From NCBI GenBank assembly GCA_902524955.1, contig CABZEY010000004.1, positions 1 through 64,000 on the forward strand: a stretch of 64,000 nucleotides of DNA. Direction: 5' to 3'. Source of the stretch: an uncultured Pelagibacteraceae bacterium. Its GTDB lineage: Bacteria; Pseudomonadota; Alphaproteobacteria; Pelagibacterales; Pelagibacteraceae. The notes below the pieces were generated by a model that saw only the letters and a program-made list of their open reading frames with translations, did not search any database and was not told the origin of the DNA. Of the stretch, positions 25,750 through 35,700 are shown in pieces. Positions within the stretch are counted from its first letter, which is position 1; each line of letters begins with the position of its first letter. The position numbers were made by a program, and so were the translations under genes.

Positions 25750-27984
25750 TTAAAAATTACTACCAATTTGAAAACTAAAACTTTCTTCTAAATCACCGTC
25801 AGCTTTACTTATAGTCTCGGATAAAGTAATTGAAAGGGGTCCTAAAGGTGAAACCCACTCTAAAGACAAACCCGCTGAACTCCTTAATTTATTACTGTCA
25901 AGAGAATCATTGAAATCAACACCCCAAACATTTCCAGTATCTAAAAAAACTATACTTTTTGCATTCCAACTATCAGGTATTGGATTTGGAATTGTTGAAG
26001 ATAAGCTCGCATAAGCAGAATAATTTCCACCGATATGGTCTGCTCCATCTTTTGGTCCAATCCCGTAACTTTCAAAACCTCTTAATTTAGATTGTCGCAA
26101 AAATTTTCTATCACTAAGTTTAATATCCTCATCACCTAAAGAATTAATAGTATTAACACCACTCTTAAGACTGAAAATATAATCGCTAGAAATTGAATGA
26201 TAAATTGCACCCGTTAAATTGTTCTCAATATAAGTGATATCACTACCAGGTATGGCCAAACCTTGACCAAAACCTACTCTATAACCCTTGCTGGGTTGAA
26301 ATCCACTGTCTCTTTTATCATTTGATATAAAGTATGAACCTTTAAAGGTTAAATAATCTCCTTCTCTAGATTTGTATAAATTGGAAGCTGAACTATTTGT
26401 ATCAATACTGTCTCGATCTACACCGATTCCTGTTGATAAACTTACATCCTCATAAATATTATACTTGGTTGAAATTGAATTGCCAATTTTTTTACTTTCA
26501 TATCCAGCATTTGTAAAATCTGTACTAATTGCAAAAACATTGTAATTAAATGTATTACCAGTATTCATAAAATCAGGTAAAGATAAACCAACATTACCTG
26601 AAATTTTTTCAGTACCAACACTAACATTTCCATCAAGTGTAATACCTTTACCAAATAGATTTTTTTCTACTATTGTTGAGCTTACTGTACTACCTGAAGA
26701 GCCAACGCCGATACCTGCGGAAACAGACCCTGTAGGCTGTTCTTCAACTGATATATTTAAATCTACTTTTTCATTTCCTAAATTTTTGGTATTAAATTTT
26801 ACATCTTTGAAAATTCTTAAACTTTTTACCTTATCAATCGATTTTAAAACTTTATAATCTAAATAACTGTCTCCTTCGGAGAATAATAAATTCCTTCTAA
26901 TAACACTTTCTTCCGTTATTGTATTACCACTTATATTAATTAAATTCACAAATTTTCTTGGTTTTTTTACAAACTCAAATTCAATATCTAGTTTATTTTT
27001 TTCTAACTTATTTATTTTGTTAAAAAATGTGACAAATTCAATTTTTTTATTACGCAAGTACTCATTAATTAAATTATTTATATCATCAATTTTTTTTTGT
27101 GAAAAAGTTCCTTTAAGTTTCTTTGAAATAATTTTATTTAAATCTTTTATATTTTCTTCATTTAAATTTTTTGCATTGTCATTAATTACAGATTTTGAAA
27201 AAAAATATTTTTGCCCTGAATTTATTGAAAAAGTTAAATTAGCTAAATTATTACCAATAAAATTTATATCCGATGACGTAATTTGTACATCATAATACCC
27301 ATTGTTTAAATAAAATCTTTTTAATAAATTTTTATCAAAATTAATTCTTTTTTTGTTCACGAGAGATGATGAGCTTAAAAATTTCCACCACCCATCTTCG
27401 GTTGATGAAACGACATCAGATAAAGTTGATGATTTATACTTTTTATTACCTATAAAAAAAATTCTATTTATTTTATATTTTTCTTTTCTATCAATATTAA
27501 TAACTACATTAAGAGCATTGCCTGATATTTTTGAAATGTTTGTATTGACCTCAACATCAAAAAAACCGGCATCTAAATAATTGTCTTTGATCTTTTCAAT
27601 ATCTTTCTTAAGCAAAGCTTCTGAAAAAATTTTATTTTGACCAAGAGATAAATTCTCATAAAAGAATTCTTCACGTTTATTATTGACGACTCCGTTTAAA
27701 TAAAAAAAATCAATTATCGGGTTCTCTTCAACTAATATTTGAATTGTATTCTTAATTATTTTCAGAGAAACTTTACTGAAATAATTTGTATTATAAAGTT
27801 TTTTTTGAAAATTATTTAAATCTTCGACATCATATTTTTTATTTTTTTTTAGATCTATTATACTGATTATTGTTTGATCAGAGATTCTTTTATTTCCTAA
27901 GATCTTATAATTATAATTTTCATTTGCATATACTTTAGAAAAAAAGATTAAGAATATAATAAAAAATTTAAATATAATTTTCAT
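25750..27984 (-). CDS. bamA: Outer membrane protein assembly factor BamA
   Basis: Central beta-barrel of the BAM complex that inserts proteins into the outer membrane. A signal peptide (MKIIFKFFIIFLIFFSKVYA) precedes POTRA domains spanning about residues 22-400. These are seen as repeated IISIIDLKKNKKYDVEDLNNFQKKLYNTNYFSKVSLK-type units; the last has NLINISGNTITEESVIRRNLLFSEGD. The barrel (about 410-744) has the L6 loop motif LRGFESYGIGPKDG and ends in an aromatic residue (FQIGSNF), as outer-membrane barrels require. At 744 residues it is full length. It overlaps dxr by 4 bp; rseP, normally between them, is missing. Confidence 0.96.
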   Translation of the reverse strand: MKIIFKFFIIFLIFFSKVYANENYNYKILGNKRISDQTIISIIDLKKNKKYDVEDLNNFQKKLYNTNYFSKVSLKIIKNTIQILVEENPIIDFFYLNGVVNNKREEFFYENLSLGQNKIFSEALLKKDIEKIKDNYLDAGFFDVEVNTNISKISGNALNVVINIDRKEKYKINRIFFIGNKKYKSSTLSDVVSSTEDGWWKFLSSSSLVNKKRINFDKNLLKRFYLNNGYYDVQITSSDINFIGNNLANLTFSINSGQKYFFSKSVINDNAKNLNEENIKDLNKIISKKLKGTFSQKKIDDINNLINEYLRNKKIEFVTFFNKINKLEKNKLDIEFEFVKKPRKFVNLINISGNTITEESVIRRNLLFSEGDSYLDYKVLKSIDKVKSLRIFKDVKFNTKNLGNEKVDLNISVEEQPTGSVSAGIGVGSSGSTVSSTIVEKNLFGKGITLDGNVSVGTEKISGNVGLSLPDFMNTGNTFNYNVFAISTDFTNAGYESKKIGNSISTKYNIYEDVSLSTGIGVDRDSIDTNSSASNLYKSREGDYLTFKGSYFISNDKRDSGFQPSKGYRVGFGQGLAIPGSDITYIENNLTGAIYHSISSDYIFSLKSGVNTINSLGDEDIKLSDRKFLRQSKLRGFESYGIGPKDGADHIGGNYSAYASLSSTIPNPIPDSWNAKSIVFLDTGNVWGVDFNDSLDSNKLRSSAGLSLEWVSPLGPLSITLSETISKADGDLEESFSFQIGSNF

Positions 27985-29090
27985 AACTTTATTTTTTTTG
28001 CATAATTAATGGTTTCAAATATATCTTTAATATTCTTAATATTTTTTTTTGATTTTTTTAATAATTCATTGTGTTTAAATAATTTTACAAGTTTGTCTAC
28101 AATTTCACCATATTTAACCTCTTTTTTAAGGTATTTTTCCACTAGCCTTTGATTTAAAACTGTGAAAATTATAAATCCTGCCGTAGTGCAGTTTTTTAAA
28201 ATATAAAAACCAAGTTTTACAATGGGAAATTTCTTAATATCTACATCATGATATTTTGAATAAAAATTATTCAAATTAATTTTAAAATTATTACTAACAC
28301 CCAAACAATTAGAAATTGGGATTATCATATTAGGGGTGTGCATAATTGGTAAAACAATATTGTTATGTAATTTGATAATTGCATGAGTATTTGATCTACT
28401 TTCAATTTTGATACCCAGCTTATTGGTTGGTAATTTAAATAATATTTTTGCTTCAAACAATTCTAGAACTTTGTTAGCAAATGTTGAAGAGTCAATGCTA
28501 ATTTTTTTTCCCATTTTCCATGTTGGATGATTAATAACTTTATTTAAACTTTCATTATAATTAATTTTTTTTTTTAAAAATGGACCACCTGAGGCTGTAA
28601 TATAAATTTTTTTTATATCTTTTTTTAGATTGAAAGATTTTAAAAAAAAATCAATACAGTGATGCTCAGAGTCAATTGGGATTACTTCACATTTGTATTT
28701 TTTTGCCAGATTTAAAAAAACTTCTCCACCACAGACAATAGTTTCTTTGTTTGCAATAAGAAGTTTTTTTGAAATTTTAATTAATTGAAAATTAATATTA
28801 ATTGCATCATAACCTGACACTCCAGAAATTATAAAATCAATTTTTTTTTTCCTCTTTTTCAAAAAAGTTTCTTTTGAAATTAAACATTTTTTTTTAATCT
28901 TTTTATTTTTATAATTACTTGTTAAAAAAATATTCTTAGGATTAAATTTTAAATATTGTTTGTAAAGTTTGTTTAAATTTGTGTTAGCGGCAAGTGAAAT
29001 TAATTTAAAACTTTTTTTATTTTTTTCATATACCTCTAAAGCAGATTTTCCTATAGAACCAGTTGAGCCAATTATTGCTAAAGTTTTCAT
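27981..29090 (-). CDS. dxr: 1-deoxy-D-xylulose 5-phosphate reductoisomerase
   Basis: Second step of the MEP isoprenoid pathway, NADPH-dependent. The nucleotide site is IIGSTGSIGKSALEVYEK. NKETIVCGGEVF and IPIDSEHHCIDFFLK carry metal and substrate ligands. ASGGPFLKKK is followed by HPTWKMGKKISIDSSTFANKVLELFEAKILF, a divergent version of the usual NWxMGxKISVDSATMMNKGLE. The length (369) is a little below the norm of about 390. It pairs functionally with ispDF in this window and overlaps cdsA by 4 bp. Confidence 0.94.
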   Translation of the reverse strand: MKTLAIIGSTGSIGKSALEVYEKNKKSFKLISLAANTNLNKLYKQYLKFNPKNIFLTSNYKNKKIKKKCLISKETFLKKRKKKIDFIISGVSGYDAININFQLIKISKKLLIANKETIVCGGEVFLNLAKKYKCEVIPIDSEHHCIDFFLKSFNLKKDIKKIYITASGGPFLKKKINYNESLNKVINHPTWKMGKKISIDSSTFANKVLELFEAKILFKLPTNKLGIKIESRSNTHAIIKLHNNIVLPIMHTPNMIIPISNCLGVSNNFKINLNNFYSKYHDVDIKKFPIVKLGFYILKNCTTAGFIIFTVLNQRLVEKYLKKEVKYGEIVDKLVKLFKHNELLKKSKKNIKNIKDIFETINYAKKIKL

Positions 29091-29713
29091 ATTATTAAAT
29101 AAATTATATTAAACATTATTACTAAAAATATAAAACCATCTAATCTATCTAGTAAACCGCCGTGACCTGGTATCAAATTCGAATAATCTTTTATTTTGTT
29201 TAATCTTTTAAAATATGAAAAAAACAAGTCTCCGAATATAACTATTAATGTACAGCAAAATAAAAATAAAATATTCATATATAAAGTTTTAAATATGTTA
29301 ATTTCATAATAATAAATATATAAGAGATTTAGCTGAACAAGTATTATACTACCAAAATATCCTGATAACGTTTTGTTTGGACTTATAAAATTAATTTTTT
29401 TACCACCTACTAGTTTACCAAATAAATAGCCTCCGCTATCTGAAGACCATGTGATAAATGTTATTAAAAAAACAATTTTTAAACCTTCAGCTAAATACCT
29501 AAGGTTATAAAAAGAATACAAAAAAATTAGAAAAATAAAAAATAATACTATTTTTATATAGACTATTTTAAGTTTAGAAATTTCAAAAATAAAAAGTACA
29601 AACAGTGAAAATAATAAAAAATTAAATGCAAATCCTTCATTTAAAATACAAAAAATAAATATTGGCCCTAAAAAAAAAATTGAAAGAATTCTTTTTAAAA
29701 AATTATTTTTCAT
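29087..29713 (-). CDS. cdsA: Phosphatidate cytidylyltransferase
   Basis: Inner-membrane enzyme that makes CDP-diacylglycerol, precursor of phosphatidylglycerol (with PgpA, also in this window) and phosphatidylethanolamine. About six hydrophobic segments precede the family signature SYFKRLNKIKDYSNLIPGHGGLLDRLDGFIF at the C-terminus, with the catalytic aspartates. WSSDSGGYLFGKLVGGKK in the middle is also typical. At 208 residues it is shorter than E. coli CdsA, as in other reduced alphaproteobacteria. It overlaps uppS and dxr by 4 bp each. Confidence 0.93.
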   Translation of the reverse strand: MKNNFLKRILSIFFLGPIFIFCILNEGFAFNFLLFSLFVLFIFEISKLKIVYIKIVLFFIFLIFLYSFYNLRYLAEGLKIVFLITFITWSSDSGGYLFGKLVGGKKINFISPNKTLSGYFGSIILVQLNLLYIYYYEINIFKTLYMNILFLFCCTLIVIFGDLFFSYFKRLNKIKDYSNLIPGHGGLLDRLDGFIFLVIMFNIIYLII

Positions 29714-30390
29714 TTTCCAAAGTTTCTTTTAATTTTTATAAATTTTTTTAAAATATTTTGTAAATCTGCCACCTTAAAATCTGGCCATAATTTCTTTTGA
29801 AAGAAAAGTTCAGAGTATGCAGCTTGCCATAAAAGAAAATCGCTTAATCTTTTGTAACCACCTGTTCTAATTATAATTTCTGGATGATTACTTGAAGCTG
29901 TAAATAAATATTTTTCAATATTTGAAACATTTATTTTTTTTTTATTTTTTATTAACATTTTAACTACATTTAAAATTTCTGTCTTAGAGCTGTAATTTAT
30001 AGCAACATTCAGTATTAATTTTGATTTAAATTTATTTAGCTCTTCAGAACATGATATCAACATTTTTCTCAGACTTATTGGTAATAATTGAATTTCGCCT
30101 ATAAAATTTATTTTGATTTTATATTTTTTAAAATAATAAATATTTTTTTGTAAGTAGTTTTTAAGCAACTTAAATATATTATTGATTTCATTCTTGCTTC
30201 TTTTTTTTAAATTATCTTTTGATAACGCATAAATGGTTAGGTGAGGTATTTTTTTTTTAATACAAAATTCGACTATATTTCTGATATTTTTTATTCCTTT
30301 TTCATGTCCGATTAATCTATTGTTAAAATTCTTTTTACCCCACCTGCCATTACCATCCATGATAATAGCAATATGATTTGGTAAACTCAT
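29710..30390 (-). CDS. uppS: Undecaprenyl diphosphate synthase
   Basis: Cis-prenyltransferase that makes the C55 carrier lipid for peptidoglycan and O-antigen. Motifs are HIAIIMDGNGRWGKKN with the catalytic aspartate, LIGHEKGIKNIRNIVEFC, LTIYALSKDNLKKR, and RTGGYKRLSDFLLWQAAYSELFF. The last is unusual: the family has RT(S/G)GE-x-R-x-SNFLLWQ, and the glutamate is tyrosine here. Length 226. It overlaps both frr and cdsA by 4 bp. Confidence 0.94.
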   Translation of the reverse strand: MSLPNHIAIIMDGNGRWGKKNFNNRLIGHEKGIKNIRNIVEFCIKKKIPHLTIYALSKDNLKKRSKNEINNIFKLLKNYLQKNIYYFKKYKIKINFIGEIQLLPISLRKMLISCSEELNKFKSKLILNVAINYSSKTEILNVVKMLIKNKKKINVSNIEKYLFTASSNHPEIIIRTGGYKRLSDFLLWQAAYSELFFQKKLWPDFKVADLQNILKKFIKIKRNFGK

Positions 30391-30947
30391 ACTTTTAAAA
30401 TTTCTTGTTCTTTTTCTTTGATTCTATTTTCAATTTTTTTAATGTATTCGTCAGTAAGTTTTTGTAAATCACTAGATAATTTTTTACTTTCATCTTCACT
30501 GATATTTTTATTTTTTTCCTCACTTTTAAGAAAATCCATTCCATTTCTTCTAATATTTCTAATTGAAATTTTGTTTTTCTCAGATTGTTGATTAACAATT
30601 TTTGATAATTCTTTTCTTCTTTCCTCACTTAGTTTTGGCACAGGTATTCTTAAAATCTGTCCATCAATAATTGGGTTTAAATTCAAATCACTTTCTCTTA
30701 GCGCCTTTTCACAAAACTTAACATTATTAACATCCCACACCTGAATTGATAAAGTTTGGGGGTCAGAAACACTAACTGTTCCAACTTGATTAATTGGTGT
30801 TAATTGTCCATATACTTCAACTTTAATCAAGTCTAACATTGATGTGTGTGCTCTTCCTGTTCTAATTGTAGATAAATCTTTTACAAGAGAGGCCAATGAC
30901 TCTTCCATTTTAGATTTGAAAGATTTTAAACTGTTGTCTACTTGCAT
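30387..30947 (-). CDS. frr: Ribosome recycling factor
   Basis: Splits the post-termination ribosome together with EF-G. Family features are LKSFKSKMEESLASLVKDLSTIRTGRAHTSMLDLIKVEVYGQLTPINQVGTVSVSDPQTLSIQVWD, PIPKLSEERRKEL-type sequence (IPVPKLSEERRKELSKIV), and IRNIRRNGMDFLK. Length 186 is standard. tsf ends 4 bp upstream. In most alphaproteobacteria pyrH sits between tsf and frr; it is absent here. The small ORF 30395-30628 is a frame shadow. Confidence 0.97.
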   Translation of the reverse strand: MQVDNSLKSFKSKMEESLASLVKDLSTIRTGRAHTSMLDLIKVEVYGQLTPINQVGTVSVSDPQTLSIQVWDVNNVKFCEKALRESDLNLNPIIDGQILRIPVPKLSEERRKELSKIVNQQSEKNKISIRNIRRNGMDFLKSEEKNKNISEDESKKLSSDLQKLTDEYIKKIENRIKEKEQEILKV

Positions 30948-30951
30948 TTTA

Positions 30952-31854
30952 TTATTTAGTTAAAGATTTTACTTCCTCACTAAAATCAATTTTTTTGAGT
31001 TCGATACCTTCGCCCACTTTAAATTTTAAAAAATCTAGTATTTCAAAATTGTCATTATTGTCTTTATTATATTTTTCAATTGCTTGATTTACAGTTAATT
31101 CTTGATCAATAACCCACTTCTGGTTTATTAATGTATTTTCATTAATTACTTTATCTAACTTTCCTTTGATAATTTTTTCTAATATCTCGGGTTTCTTTCC
31201 ATTTTTATCAATTTGCTCTACTATAATTTTTTTTTCTTTATTTATAAAATCACTTTCTAAATTATCTTCATTTAATGCCATTGGTGACATAGCAGCAATA
31301 TGCATACAAATATTCGTTGCAAGCTGCTTACTTTCATCTTTTTTTGAAACATATTTAATAACAGATATAATTTTTCCCGATTTGTCGTTTACTTTGTTGT
31401 GTACATAAAAGGCAGATTTTGAATTTTCTTTTAATATTTTCTTAAATCTTCTTAATTTAATATTTTCTCCAATTTTTGAAACCAAACTAATTATTAAATC
31501 TTTAACAGTTACCCCGTCAATTTTAATATTAATTAAGTCATCAATATTATCTGCCTTGGGACTAATTTCTGAAATTTTTTTGCAAAAATTTATAAACTCT
31601 TTATTTTTTGCAACAAAATCAGTTTCGGAATTTATTTCAGTCAAATTTAAAGTATTTTTATCTTCTCCTAAAATAATCAAACCCTCTGCTGCATCCCTTG
31701 AACTTTTCTTTGCAGCTTTTAAAACACCTTTTTTTCTTAAATATTCTATAGATTTTTCGATATTATTATCATTTTCTTTGAGTGCATTTTTACAGTCTTG
31801 CATACCTGCACCAGTGACATCCCTTAATTCTTTAACTTTCTCTAAAACTGACAT
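30952..31854 (-). CDS. tsf: Translation elongation factor Ts
   Basis: Nucleotide exchange factor for EF-Tu. The UBA-like N-terminal domain has EKVKELRDVTGAGMQDCKNALKENDNNIEKSIEYLRKKGVLKAAKKSSRDAAEGLI. The core contains the conserved NSETDFVAKNKEF that contacts EF-Tu. MHIAAMSPMAL and the C-terminal coiled coil and hook follow. At 300 residues it is standard. Its ATG overlaps the rpsB stop by one base, consistent with the universal rpsB-tsf operon. Confidence 0.97.
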   Translation of the reverse strand: MSVLEKVKELRDVTGAGMQDCKNALKENDNNIEKSIEYLRKKGVLKAAKKSSRDAAEGLIILGEDKNTLNLTEINSETDFVAKNKEFINFCKKISEISPKADNIDDLINIKIDGVTVKDLIISLVSKIGENIKLRRFKKILKENSKSAFYVHNKVNDKSGKIISVIKYVSKKDESKQLATNICMHIAAMSPMALNEDNLESDFINKEKKIIVEQIDKNGKKPEILEKIIKGKLDKVINENTLINQKWVIDQELTVNQAIEKYNKDNNDNFEILDFLKFKVGEGIELKKIDFSEEVKSLTK

Positions 31855-32651
31855 TATTTTTTTTCTTCTTTGGTATTTTTATTATTTATTTTTGTGGATG
31901 ACTCTTTTTTATTACTTTCATTAATTTTTATTTTATCCGACTTCCCCTCTTTTTCAGCAACTTTCATATTTTTTTTTGCATCTATGATTGTTTTTTTTAT
32001 TAGATCGCAATATAAGTTGATTGATCTTCTTGCATCATCATTTCCCGGAATTGGAAAATCAATATTGTCAGGATTAGAATTACTATCAAGAATCCCAATA
32101 ATAGGAATATTCAATTTCTTTGCTTCTAAAACTGCCAATGACTCTATATTTGTATCAATAACAAAAATAATGTTAGGAAGCTTCCTCATTTCAGATATTC
32201 CGCCTAAAGACCTTTCTAATTTTTCTTTTTCTAAATTCATTTTAATTAATTCTTTTTTTGTAAAACCCGAATCCTCTTCTAAAAGATTTTTTTGTAAATT
32301 CTTTAGTCTTTTTATTGAATTGCTTATTGTATTCCAATTGGTTAACATTCCACCAAGCCATCTAAAATTCACGTAATAATTATCTGTTTCTTTGGCTACA
32401 TCAGCTATTAATTCTGAGGCTTGTTTTTTTGTAGAAACAAATAGTACCTTACCACCTGATGACACTGACTTATGTAATTCTATTAAAGCATTCTTCAGCA
32501 ATTCAAGGGTTTTTGAAAGATCAATTATATGTATAGAATTTTTTTCACCAAAAATGTACTTTTTCATTTTTGGATTCCATCTAAAAGTTTTATGTCCTAA
32601 ATGTACTCCTGCTTCTAACAAGTCTTTGACTGTTACTTCTGGTAAATTCAT
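31854..32651 (-). CDS. rpsB: 30S ribosomal protein S2
   Basis: Small-subunit ribosomal protein. It opens VTVKDLLEAGVHLGHKTFRWNPKMKKYIFGEKNSIHIIDLSKT, then KQASELIADVAKETDNYYVNFRWLGGMLTNWNTI, and PNIIFVIDTNIESLAVLEAKKLNIPIIGILDSNSNPDNIDFPIPGNDDA. After residue 230 a lysine- and glutamate-rich tail (KEGKSDKIKINESNKKESSTKINNKN) extends beyond the usual E. coli end. The start is preceded by AAAGGA about 8 bases upstream and by a structured leader that may mediate autoregulation by S2. Confidence 0.97.
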   Translation of the reverse strand: MNLPEVTVKDLLEAGVHLGHKTFRWNPKMKKYIFGEKNSIHIIDLSKTLELLKNALIELHKSVSSGGKVLFVSTKKQASELIADVAKETDNYYVNFRWLGGMLTNWNTISNSIKRLKNLQKNLLEEDSGFTKKELIKMNLEKEKLERSLGGISEMRKLPNIIFVIDTNIESLAVLEAKKLNIPIIGILDSNSNPDNIDFPIPGNDDARRSINLYCDLIKKTIIDAKKNMKVAEKEGKSDKIKINESNKKESSTKINNKNTKEEKK

Positions 32652-32663
32652 TTTTTTTCCTTT

Positions 32664-32726
32664 CCGGTTAATCCTCCAGAGAAACTACTGCTTTAACAGA
32701 CCGGGGGCTATTAGCCAGATTCTCTG
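32664..32726 (-). ncRNA. Candidate structured rpsB leader (S2 autoregulatory element)
   Basis: On the minus strand a compact three-stem fold can be drawn between the promoter and the rpsB start. P1 is CAGAGAA (32726-32720) with TTCTCTG (32683-32677). P2 is GGCTAATAGCC (32716-32706). P3 is CTGTTAAAGCAG (32699-32688). A CCCCCGG segment after P2 could pair with CCGG just before the ribosome-binding site. GC content is visibly higher than in the flanks, which is rare in this genome. Ribosomal protein leaders upstream of rpsB are known in bacteria, and I recall reports in alphaproteobacteria, which I cannot verify here. Function is inferred from position and fold. Confidence 0.6.
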
Positions 32727-32741
32727 TGCGTTTTTTTTAGG

Positions 32742-32769
32742 CTTATATAATTGAAAAAAATAATTTCAA
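32742..32769 (-). promoter_or_regulatory. Candidate promoter of rpsB-tsf
   Basis: On the minus strand a -35-like TTGAAA (32769-32764) and a -10-like TATAAG (32747-32742) are separated by 16 bases. Transcription would begin near 32735, just before the structured leader. The same stretch holds an AT-only inverted repeat (ATTGAAA/TTTCAAT), which may be incidental. This is the only gap above 100 bp in the minus block, so a promoter here is expected. Confidence 0.5.
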
Positions 32770-32779
32770 TAAAAATTAT

Positions 32780-35700
32780 CTAAAAATATGTTTTAATTTG
32801 GTTATTTTTTAGGAATTCTATGTCTTTTTGTAACACTCTTAGTCTATAATTTAAAGCAAAGGAATAAATTATGGAAGATTTGTCTTCAAAAATAATATTT
32901 ACTTTTGAAGATCCTTTTTTTTTTAATCTATCCTTAATTAACGACAAAGACTTTAAATTATTTATTTTAAATGTTACGTTTTCGATCTCTTTATTTTTTA
33001 GATCATCTATTAAGAATATATTATCCAAATTTACTCGCTCTATTCCATCTTTATTTTTTTCTTTTTTTACCTTTATCAAGAAGGAGTTTCCTACTAAAAG
33101 ATTATTTCTGTTTTCAACTAATTTTTCTGAAAATATAAAAAGTTCAAACATTGAACCCAAATCTACAAATTTAATAATTGCATAGGGGTTGCCTTTTCCT
33201 GTTTTTTTTTCTTGTATAGAAATTAAAGTACCCGCAATCATTCCTTCCTGAGATTTTTCATTATTTTTTAAATCAACATATGAAAGAACTTTGAATTGTT
33301 TCAATATTTCTAAATTTGATTTCAATGGATGCTCTCCCACAAAAAAACCGATAGACTCAAATTCTTTTTTAATTTTATCTTTTTGATCCCAATCTGAGAC
33401 TATATTATCGTGTTTATAGGTATTATCGTTTTCTTCAAATTCTTGAGAAAACAATAAATTTTGATTGTCACTATTTGTTTTATCTGATGATTTTGATTGC
33501 TTTATATAATCTGGAACATTTTCAAAAAGCTTTTTTCTATTTTGATCTAGTGTATCTAATGCACCAGATTTAATTAGACCCTCTAGTTGTAGTTTGTTTA
33601 AATTTTTACTTTCAACCCTGCTTAAAAAGCTTGATATTGATTTAAAAATTCCATTTTTTTCTCTTTCACTGACTATGTTTGATACAGCTTCATAGCCAAC
33701 TGCTTTAATTGCTGATAAAGCATAATAAATCGTTTTATCTCTTGGTAGAAATTCAGCGTAAGAATAATTTATATTTGGAGGTTTGATGTCGATTTTTAGT
33801 CTTTTTAATTCCTCGTAAAATAGATTTAATTTATCTGTATTTGATAGTTCCGTATTCATTGACGCACAAAAAAAATAAATTGGAAAATGTGCTTTTAAAT
33901 AAGCAGTTTGAAAAGCAATTAAAGCATATGCAGCTGCATGACTTTTGTTAAATCCATATTGAGCAAATTTTTCTACAAGTTGAAATATATAAATTGCTTG
34001 TTCTTTGGAAATTCCATTTTTAACAGCCCCGTCAATAAAATCTTTTTTTTGCCGTTCCATTTCTGCAGACTTTTTTTTACCCATTGCCTTTCTTAAAATA
34101 TCAGCTTTACTTGCGCTGAAGTCTGATAATGCTTGTGCAATCTGCATTACTTGCTCTTGATAAATTATTACTCCATATGTTTCTTTTAAAATATTTTTTA
34201 ATTTTTCATGTAAATAATCTGGTTGCTCTTTTCCATGCTTTCTAGCAATATAGGTTGGGATGTTTTGCATGGGGCCTGGTCTATAAAGTGCGACTAAGGC
34301 TATAATATCTTCAAATTTATTAGGTCTTAATTGCTTCAAAACTTCTCTCATACCTGAGCTTTCAAGTTGAAAAATTCCCATTGTTTCACCTGAACTTAGT
34401 AATTTAAAAGTTTTTTGGTCTGATAAATTTATTTTACTAATATCAAAACTTGGATCATCCTTATGAATAAATTGAATAGTTTTTTTAATCACTGTTAGAG
34501 TTTTTAATCCAAGAAAGTCAAATTTTACTAAACCAATTTCTTCAGAAGATTTCATATCAAACTGGGTTACTGGTATTGGGAGAGTAGATGATAAATCTTT
34601 ATAAAGTGGGACTAGCTCATTTAAATTACGATCTCCAATAACCACACCTGCTGCATGAGTTGCGACGTTTCTATATAACCCCTCAAGCTTTAATGAGTAG
34701 TCTATAAGTTTTTTTATTACAGGATCATTTTTTTCTTCTTTTTGTAATCTTGGTTCAATTGCAATAGACTCAGCTAACGATAAAGGTCTTGATGGATCAA
34801 ATGGTATCATTTTACAAAGCTGGTCTACTCTGCCATAAGGTAAACCTAACACTCTACCTATGTCTCTTAAAGCCATTCTAGCTTGCAATTTTCCAAATGT
34901 AATAATTTGAGCAACTTTATTAGGATATTTCTCTTTGACATATTTTATAACTTCGTCACGTCCCTCTTGACAAAAATCTATATCGAAATCAGGCATTGAA
35001 ATTCTATCGGGATTTAGAAATCTCTCAAAAATTAAATCAAATCTTATTGGATCTAAATCTGTAATAGACAAACACCATGCAACCAAAGAGCCTGCCCCTG
35101 ATCCTCTTCCTGGTCCAACAGGTATATTGTTAGACTTTGCCCAATTTATATAATCAGATACAATTAAAAAATACCCAGAAAATTTCATATTAGAAATAAC
35201 ACTCACCTCGTAGTCTAACCTAGTTTCATATAATTTTTTTATATCTTGTTTGTTAGTTTTGCTGTCTATTCTAGGGTATATAAACTTTTCTAGTCTTTCT
35301 TTTAATCCAAGATTAGCTTTATTTTTTAAGACTTCATTAACATCTTTATTATCGTCAACAAAGTGTGGAAGTAGAGGTTTGTTTTTTTTGGGAAAATAAG
35401 AAAATCTGAATTTAAAATTTCTATTATTTTCTAAGGCGTCTGGAAGATCTTTAAAAAGTTCAGATAATTCTTGTGACTGCATAAAATAATGTTTGTTAGA
35501 ATATTTTAATCTATTTTTTTCATTTATGTAACTTTTTTGACCAACGCAAATATATGCATCATGAGCAGCATATTCATTTTTACTTAAATAAAAAACTTCG
35601 GTTGTTCCAATTAAAGGAATTTGTAACTCAGAAGAAATTTTAATTAGTTTTCTTTCAAGTTGGGCCTCGTGAAACTCATCGTGTCTTTGAATTTCAATAT

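Noticed and set aside
30395-30628. 77-residue lysine-rich minus-strand ORF within frr
   Set aside because: Shadow frame of frr; composition reflects A-rich sequence only.
31870-32376. 168-residue plus-strand ORF opposite rpsB
   Set aside because: Antisense shadow; long opposite-strand ORFs arise easily from AT-rich genes, and rpsB is certain.
32750-32770. AT-only inverted repeat ATTGAAA/TTTCAAT as a dnaE terminator
   Set aside because: The stem has one G-C pair per arm and no following U tract on the minus strand; it more likely overlaps the rpsB promoter.
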